A stretch of 64,000 nucleotides of DNA from Synchiropus splendidus (taxonomy: Eukaryota > Chordata > Actinopteri > Syngnathiformes > Callionymidae), in contig NC_071334.1 in NCBI RefSeq assembly GCF_027744825.2, positions 4,793,437-4,857,436 of the forward strand, in the 5' to 3' direction. This document shows positions 57,520 through 64,000 of this stretch, one piece after another. The stretch's first letter is position 1. Every line of letters begins with the position of its first letter. Made by a program: the position numbers and the translations under genes. A model generated the notes under the pieces. That model had not been told where the DNA came from. It searched no databases and saw only the letters and a program-made list of their open reading frames with translations.

Positions 57520-58100
57520 AACCCTTTCCCCCTAAACCTAACCATCTAAAACAAATGGCTAAACTTAACCTTGACTCTGAACAAAACTGAAACCCCAATA
57601 TAATAACCTTGGTATTTTGTAGTTTTAGCCCTCAGAATGAGGCTTGGAAATGCGAGGACCGGCCAAAATGTCCTCACTTTGAAAAAATGTTCCCACTCTG
57701 TGGATTAAAAACTGATACTGGTTCTCACAAAGATAAAAGTACAAGAACACACACACTAGTATTGCTATCCCTGTGGGGACATTGTGAGGTTTCTCATTGC
57801 CATAACCCTTTCCCCAGCCACCAAAACACATGGCTCTCCTTAACCAGGACTCTGAACCAAACTGAAACCCAGTGAGAATGACAGTTATTTTGAATTCAAC
57901 CTCAAATCATCCTCAAATTGAGGTTTAGACCTGTTGGGACCGATAGAAGGTCCCCACAAAAGGCACACACACACACACACGCGTTACTCTTTGTGAGGTT
58001 TCTCATTGCCATAACCCTTTCCCCAGCCTCTCCCCCTAAACTTAACCGTCCAAAACAAATGGCTAAACTTAACCTTGACTCTGAACCAAACTGAAACCCA
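57520..58100. repeat. Degenerate partial copies of the 195-bp family with (CA)n
   Basis: Partial units with ATAACCCTTTCCCC recur at 57519, about 57800 and about 58010. They are interspersed with GGACCGGCCAAAATGTCCTC, TCCCTGTGGGGACATTGTGA and a (CA)n run (57964-57980). They look like an older edge of the same repeat family, common near CA repeats in fish. Confidence 0.8.
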
Positions 58101-59983
58101 AATATGTATCATGACGAAATAAATGTAATATACATAGTTAAGTCAATAAATAATGGAGAATCATAAATTATATTTCAAAAATATATAGGTAATATTAGTA
58201 ATAAATAAACAAATGATCAAGAATCAACAATGGGCAGTCAGTGCCATCAGGTTTTACTGCTCTAAATTTTCATTATTATGTTAAATTATGTTTATACCAT
58301 TTCCTCTTGTTTGTTTGTGTTCCCCCCTGTGTTACTCTTCGGCGAGATCGTGAAAGTAAAAAAAAATAACATTCCAATTTTGATGTCTTTTACATAGCCA
58401 TTGAAATGAATGATATATTCCTGTATGAATCCTGAATAATATATCTTTTTTAAGTTACAATCATGGGAAAACGCACAGCAGCCCCTGATCATTTCATGCT
58501 GTTGACGTGTGACATGAACGTGACTCAACAGCGGCAGTGTGTTCAATACACCTGCAGCTTATCCAGGTGACTTTAAGACGGAAGCCAGAACAAACCTGAC
58601 CAGCAGAGACTGAATACGTCTCGAGTGAATGAGATCAACCGCGCTCTGCCCTGATCTGTGTGTCACGTCTGAAACTGTGGGCAGAGCTCGACACTGCTAC
58701 GATAAATTAACAACAAGCACTTAAACACCCCCCGCCCCCACCCTCCAGAGCTCATTATATGATTGGTATGCACAAAAGGCGTTTACTCAGGCTTTACTCA
58801 CCACATGCACTAAATAGCTAAATATTTCTTCCTTTCTGTCGAGGCGCATCAAAATCCTACATTCAGAGCTCTTACACACTTCCCTCCGTCTCTCAACGCT
58901 CGAGTCATGGCAGATGAATGGAAAGCAGCTAAAGTGAACATGTGATTTAGATGTGTTTGTCTCAAGCTAAATTACTTTTTTTTTCCTTGTTGCAATTGCA
59001 TATGTATATGTGCTTATGTGCGTCGATTAGAGTGGCGGGTGGGGGGGGAGGCGACACATCTTCTCCCCTCTCTGTAGTTATTTGTATCAGTGCTGTGCAT
59101 CACTACCTTAAAGTCTCCATGAATCAATCTCCCCTCCTTTTTATTGTATCGCCATGCACTGTGCAGCGATCGCTAAGTAAAAAGACATTTCTGTAGGAGC
59201 GCGAGAGGAGGAGGAGGGAAAAATGCAACTGTATTCATTGGACCTGAAAATGTTTTGATGGCTTCTGGGAGCCACATTATATTTACATAGGAATGTGTCA
59301 TTAACATCAACGGCGCGGCAGAAACTATTAAACTAATACAATGCTAAAGCCAACAACCTTGAGAATTTGATTAAAGGCCTTTTGTTGGGTTTTAAAAAAG
59401 CGTCGTTCGGCGGGTTAAAACAAAAGACTGATGGATTTGGCTGCGGTTATAATTCAGCTGTCAACTTCTATTGACGCCTGCGACTGTCGCAGCCGGGCGA
59501 CATTTACATATTTTATATATAGAGCCTGCAATCATAATAGGTTTGAGAGAGAGACACACACACACGCGCGCGCAGCCTCGGATTGTCCTTCCTGTTATCG
59601 GCCGGGTGTTTGTGTCTTCATGTGTCACTTCGTCGGTGATGCCATGGGGAGTTTTGAAATTGTACTTTGGAATTCTTGAGCTTGTTTCAAGTGGGCTTCG
59701 CAATGATAACTGGGGTGAATTATGAACACAAGTCTTCATAGGAACATAGGCTCTTCAACACCCCATGTTGAAAATCCATTGGATAATGTTGTCTAAAACA
59801 GGTACCGAAATGACACCAGGTGTGATGCATCCTGAAGAGGTGAAAGTGAAACAGGTTTGTAAGCCTCACTGCTCACGCCGTCATTTTCAGATACACCCAC
59901 CAAGGAGATGAGATCTCTCCAAAGCACTGGCTGTCCCTCAACTACATTGTAACCGGTTAGGTGGTTTGCTATGTATCAATAAC
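58101..59983. other. Unique sequence; candidate conserved noncoding part
   Basis: 58760-59720 is repeat-poor apart from a CA/CG run (59553-59572) and includes GATTAAAGGCCTTTTGTTGG and AACTATTAAACTAATAC. No exon seen. Confidence 0.37.
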
Positions 59984-60617
59984 ATACCTGTCAACTTTGA
60001 CGTTTTCCTCGTATTCTATACGGGTTTTTTTTTTACCATTTCAACGCCATATAGCGACTTTTATACGGGGGGAAATAAGTTAGAACAAGAAAAATTCCCA
60101 CTGCCGTTTCACGCCAGACCGATATCGACTCGGATCCAAAACGGATCGTCTCGTCTCGCTGGTGGCTGACGACAGTCGGCGCATCATACGAGCAAAAGTG
60201 GTCCTCAGTCGCGCATTTATATTTCTCATTGCTTTCGGCTTTGACGATAGAAGTGTCGTGTGCGCATGCGCGTTGCACTGCAGCCCACATCCGTTGTTTT
60301 GGATTGTGTCGCAAGAGGAATCATTCAGAGAAAAATCATACAAACATGGAAGAATGTTTGTATGACTTTTTTTGAAAGACACTATGGAGGAATTCCTTAT
60401 TTTAAAGCATGCTGCACATGGTAAATGTAATGCAAGAGCTTTTATATATGCTATCTTTGTTATCATTCTCCAGTACGTTTTCTGTCTTGCTGTGATGTAA
60501 ATAGCGTTAATAAAATATTAAAATGTGCCGCGATTGTGTTTGTAAGGTCAATTAATTTCAATTTATAAGGGGAATTGCACCGCTTTATAACGGGAGTTAT
60601 AGGCAGAGGACAGGTAT
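59984..60617. mobile_element. hAT-like DNA element with short inverted ends
   Basis: Ends ATACCTGTC and GACAGGTAT are inverted. The flanking octamers TCAATAAC (59976-59983) and GCAATAGC (60618-60625) agree at 6 of 8 positions. The 634-bp body begins ATACCTGTCAACTTTGACG, contains AATAAAATATTAAA near the right part and shows no transposase. It carries an NRF1-like palindrome. Confidence 0.75.
60261..60272. promoter_or_regulatory. NRF1-like palindrome in the hAT element
   Basis: TGCGCATGCGCG contains the self-complementary core GCGCATGCGC, the NRF1 consensus. CpG-containing NRF1 sites are usually promoter-associated; here one sits in transposon DNA. Binding is inferred. Confidence 0.45.
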
Positions 60618-60989
60618 GCAATAGCTACGGTTACATGGGCACTTTTCAACAATCTGAATTTGCGATTCATGACAGTTGCCAAAGGAAGATACCTCTGTTC
60701 TACATAAGGCACACAAAAGCTTGTTTGGTCGTAGCAGATGCTCATATGGTCAGAGACCAATGGGATTTTTGACCAAAATGATGGGGCCTTTGTTTGGTCT
60801 CCTGAAAGGATAAGCCTTCAAGCCCTACAACTCCATCCCACTGTCAAACATGGGGCGGACACCTAATGCAAGCAGTCTATAAAGAAATTGTAATAAATGG
60901 CGAGAGCTATAGTAAGGGTTGGGGTGATGGCAAGGCCCATCCATCCACCCATCCATCCATCTTCAACAGCAGTAGCTTCATGGGCAAAC
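60618..60989. other. Unique sequence with short (ATCC)n
   Basis: (ATCC)n at 60938-60961 just before the LINE piece. CCCACTGTCAAACATGGGG (about 60838) faintly resembles a Tc1 transposase segment (PTVKHGG), too short to call. Confidence 0.4.
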
Positions 60990-61425
60990 GCCCTTTTCCC
61001 AGGCAACATCCACCAGCTCCGACTGGGGGATCCTGAGATGTTCCCAGGTCAGTGACGTATAATCTCCTCCCAGTTTGACATGCCTAAAACACTCACAAAA
61101 GGAGGCATCCAGGGGGCCTGAACCACCTCAACTGACTCTTTTCTCTACTCTGAGTCTTTCCCGCGTGACATAACTCCTCACTTCATCTCTAAGGGAAGAC
61201 GCCCGCCACCCGTAGGAGAAAACTCATTTCAGTCACTTGGAACCGGGATCTCGTTTTTTCGGTCTTGACCCACAGGCCATGAAGAGAGGTGAGGGTCGGG
61301 ATGAAGACTGATGGGTAAATAGAGAGCTTTGCCTTTTGTCTCAGCTCTCTCTTACACACTAGAGTTCGGTAGAGCGACTGCAATACCGTCCCTCTGTGCC
61401 AATTCAAGGAGACTCTCCTAACAGA
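60990..61425 (-). mobile_element. LINE family 2 fragment, longest reverse-transcriptase remnant
   Basis: The minus strand encodes VLQSLYRTLVCKRELRQKAK, then LSIYPSVFIPTLTSLHGLWV and KTEKTRSRFQVTEMSFLLRV before degenerating. This follows the region downstream of the palm domain in fish LINE reverse transcriptases (pattern RSLYRSLVVKRELSRKAKLS). It is preceded by an (ATCC)n run, which could be the 3' tail repeat of the insertion. Inactive. Confidence 0.82.
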
Positions 61426-61582
61426 AAGACTTGCCTCTAAAGATAAATGGGCAAAAATACCAGCGGAAACAAAAAATGTTTAGGACATGCTAGCACGTTG
61501 TATTGTATTTGATTTCTGGGAATGGAATATTGGACAGATACGAAGCATGTTATTTATTTTGACATCGATGCTTCTTGCATTC

Positions 61583-61905
61583 GGCCACACGGAGCCCAAG
61601 TGGTTAGCGCCTTCGCCTTGCAGCAAGAAGGTTGCCAGTGTGTCGGACCACCTTTCTGCATGGAGTTTGCATGTCGTCCCTGCGTGGGTTTTCTCCAGGT
61701 TCTCCGGTTTCGTCCCACAGCCCAAAGACATGGTCACTAGGTTAAAATTGCCCCTGTGTGTGTGTATGTGTGAATGGTGTGTGTGTGTGTGCCCTGCGAT
61801 GGACTGGCAAAGTCACTGGTGTATTCCCGCCTCTCGTCCCATGACTGCTGGAACAGGCTCCACCACTCCCCAGAACCCTGAACAGGACTAAGCGGCGGGT
61901 AATTG
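61583..61905 (+). mobile_element. tRNA-derived SINE (V-SINE-like), near full-length
   Basis: The tRNA-like head (GCCCAAGTGGTTAGCGCC) is followed by the conserved body (GCATGGAGTTTGCATGTCGT, TTTTCTCCAGGTTCTCCGG, CCCAAAGACATGG). An internal (TG)n region and a tail (GCGATGGACTGGCAAAG, CTGAACAGGACTAAGCGG) complete it. Copies or pieces lie at 14083, 40190 and 43628. The B-box is mutated (AAGGTTGCCAGTGTGTC), so pol III activity is unlikely. Confidence 0.85.
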
Positions 61906-62199
61906 ACGATGTACGTATGCTTTTTGCACACCTCCTAGACACATGTCACATGTCAAAAAAAAAAAAAAAAAGGGACGACATTAATTCAAGTCAGATTTTG
62001 CCAGTGGTATGAAGAACTTTACCATCTGGTACCAGGAAGTACTAAAATGGAGAAGTATTACTTCACTCTGATTTCTCAAGAGATGAACCTTAGTTTGTTG
62101 GACCGAGGTTTATACATATGTTCAACAGCTACTTTAATTCAAAGACATTAAGTATGTGTCAATATGTAATTAACAATATTCTCCAATTAAAAACCAAAA
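61906..62199. other. Unique sequence with A17 tract
   Basis: A-tract at 61955-61971. Nothing else recognised. Confidence 0.45.
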
Positions 62200-63130
62200 A
62201 AAAAAAATGTGATGGTGCGACTTGCTCTCTCTTGTCTTGCTGCACCTGATACGCTTGATTTGCTGCGGTGAATTGCTCTTATAGTAATAGGATGGTAATA
62301 TATGCTTCTAAATAGGTGGGGGGTGGGGGGGGGCATGTTATTTAGCCCTTTTCTCTCCTGATTATATTTTCAATATAATTACCAAACTTCAGAAAGAGGC
62401 ATGTGGGGACGTCTTGACAAATAGGAGCCACGGCAAAGCGAGACCCTATTTGTGTTTCATTATCTGTCGGGACATATTTTCCAGTGGTTGCCAGATATTT
62501 AACATTGTTTTATCATACCCCCGAGATATCTTACACACCGATCTAATTAAAGCCAACATTTTTTCCCCCTCCGTTCTTCCTCGCTATCCCATTTAAAAAA
62601 TCTATATAGTCGATATAATTATGAAATGATGCATTATTTAATGTATGAAGCCCTGAGCTCCTGCAAGTGGCAATAATTCTAATCCAAAGAAAATGAATAG
62701 ATTCCCCTTCTCTTGGTCCTGTTTAGAAGCTTAATTGGAGAGTGGCGTAAATCTGGATTGTTCAGGGTTTTTTTTTTTTTTTTTTTTTCTGGGCCACAAT
62801 GAGAAAATACGAGCGGGAGAATGAGTATGAAAGCATGCATGAAATCTAGTCTTAAATCATTTACCAGCCGTGTAACTGAGTGAATGTGATTACATCGACT
62901 TGGGCCACCACTCCGACTTGCTGCGTCTCTTTCCGCGGGAGTATGTGGTTGGAGGCTTACGGGCACCGACTGGAGGTGCTGCAGCAGCCGGGCTGGCCCA
63001 TTTTGGGAGGCCGGCGGATGTTTTTCCTTATCTAAAAACTTCACATGGAAATTGCTGACCCTGGATCGTGCTTGGATCAGTGAAAAGAAGGCAGTGCAGA
63101 GAGAAGATATAAAGCAAATGATTCATATTG
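62200..63130. other. Candidate conserved noncoding block
   Basis: Repeat-free except for a G-rich patch (about 62318-62334) and a T21 tract (62768-62788). It includes ATATTTTCAATATAATTACC, GATGCATTATTTAATG, GGCAATAATTCTAATCC and GAAGCTTAATTGGAG. No domain-bearing frame was found. This is one of the strongest enhancer-like stretches by appearance; conservation was not tested. Confidence 0.38.
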
Positions 63131-63588
63131 GCACATGGCGTTGACACGTCACTGCCAACTTGGTCCTGCGACACTACAAACAAGGGAAAGATGGTGAGCT
63201 TTACATGTGTATACATCAATAAAAGTTGGTAGCCACTGAGTACAATGGGTTAGTGTCATAGTAGAAGGATTTATGACAAGATCAGAGTCACCTAAAATAC
63301 TGCATGAGAACACAAGGCTGCTCAAAAAACAAAGTTGACTTCTGAATACATGAATACAAAAGTGTCACCTCAGTTTGAGTCACTCCAAACATTGAATTGT
63401 GAAACCAAATGAGTGATCGCACCATGCTGTTATAGCAGCTTCAAAAAAAAGTATATGTAATATTTGAGCCGCTACTTATTTTTTTGCAATTTGAAACCTG
63501 GCACTTGTACAACGACACAGCTTTCTTTCCAGGCTGAAGAGCCTCCTGCTGCCAGAATATTGAGCCTCGTCGCATCAAACCCATGACA
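63131..63588. other. Unique sequence, no gene seen
   Basis: Nothing recognised. Confidence 0.42.
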
Positions 63589-63770
63589 TCACAGGTGTTT
63601 TATTGACCTTAAAGCACTCAAAATGCGCTGTTTTCGCCCGCGTGTCCGCAGCTCCGCCCACAGAGCCGATCTCCTGGTAGGAGCGGAGACCAGAAGCAGC
63701 AGCTGAGACCGGCTGTGGTGTCTGAACTTGGGACACATTTTGAGCGCTTTAATGTCAATAAAAGATGTGA
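63589..63770. mobile_element. Putative MITE with about 38-bp inverted arms
   Basis: The left arm TCACAGGTGTTTTATTGACC, then TTAAAGCACTCAAAATGCG, pairs with the right-arm inverse TCACATCTTTTATTGACATT, then AAAGCGCTCAAAATGTG, with a few mismatches and a 1-bp offset. The core of about 100 bp is GC-rich. I see no certain target duplication and do not recognise the family. Confidence 0.6.
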
Positions 63771-64000
63771 GGAGTTGATGATTCCAGTTCAGAACATTGG
63801 CCTGTTTGTTTATGAGTCAGTCTCCTTGCTGGAGCCCGTTTTCCAAACTAGTATAGAAGTGATCCTCATGCATTTTTAAGCCTTTCTACGGTGCAGACAG
63901 CACCACTGCACCCGCGGCTTATAGAGCGCTGTGGCTCATGTAGGAACAAGATCTGTTTTCCTTCTTGAAGTTGGTGGGTGATCTCTATAGTCCAGAAATT
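63771..64000. other. Unique sequence to window end
   Basis: Nothing recognised. Confidence 0.42.

Noticed and set aside
57520..57545. Telomere-like CCCTAA/CCTAACC strings
   Set aside because: They are part of the 195-bp repeat family and not an interstitial telomere array.
60838..60870. Possible Tc1 transposase segment (PTVKHGG-like)
   Set aside because: Only about seven residues match, with no inverted ends nearby.

Overview
The window reads as nuclear DNA of a bony fish, probably a percomorph-type teleost, and most likely a stretch of intergenic DNA (a gene desert). The evidence is its repeat content: hAT-type miniature elements, a Tc1-like transposon, a Tigger/mariner-like element, RTE (Rex3/Expander-like) LINE pieces, a second fish LINE family, tRNA-derived SINEs, and microsatellites and minisatellites. 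I recognise no host protein-coding exon, rRNA, tRNA, operon or CRISPR array. The longest open frames come from simple repeats (37.8-38.9 kb) or antisense LINE sequence (25.7-26.3 and 33.1-33.9 kb). The only coding signals are decayed transposon proteins: RTE reverse transcriptase, a second LINE reverse transcriptase, and the C-terminus of a Tc1-like transposase.

Layout. 0-4 kb: a hAT MITE with a perfect 8-bp duplication (302-509), a Tigger-like element (1593-2308) and a nested pair of family A MITEs (3461-3879). 4-9 kb: unique DNA with a foldback region (6550-7430). 9.3-10 kb: a 28-bp minisatellite. 11-19.4 kb: family A MITEs, a LINE piece, a hAT element, SINEs, a 126-bp sequence present twice exactly 4.2 kb apart, and a family B element. 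20-25.5 kb: largely repeat-free, rich in candidate conserved noncoding blocks. 25.7-33.9 kb: RTE LINE pieces, one with an inverted 5' part, plus family B and A copies. 34-37 kb: family A copies and a LINE piece. 37.8-38.9 kb: a polypurine array. 40.2-41.2 kb: a SINE piece abutting a Tc1-like element that holds a perfect 26-bp hairpin. 41.6-49.9 kb: family A and B copies and two further MITEs. 50-56 kb: mostly unique, with a complete 56-bp hAT element. 56.9-58.1 kb: a 195-bp tandem array. 60-64 kb: a hAT element with an NRF1-like palindrome, a LINE piece, a full-length SINE and a terminal MITE.

The most interesting observation concerns family A, a hAT-type MITE present about 12 times. Its two arms carry a sequence matching the vertebrate CTCF core consensus; seven sites match at all 15 positions, and one copy (41596-41815) has perfect sites on both arms pointing towards each other. 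If bound, this transposon family would have seeded insulator or loop-anchor sites across a region that also looks rich in candidate enhancers. Everything about binding or enhancer function is inference from sequence; the repeat boundaries, target duplications and motif matches were read directly.
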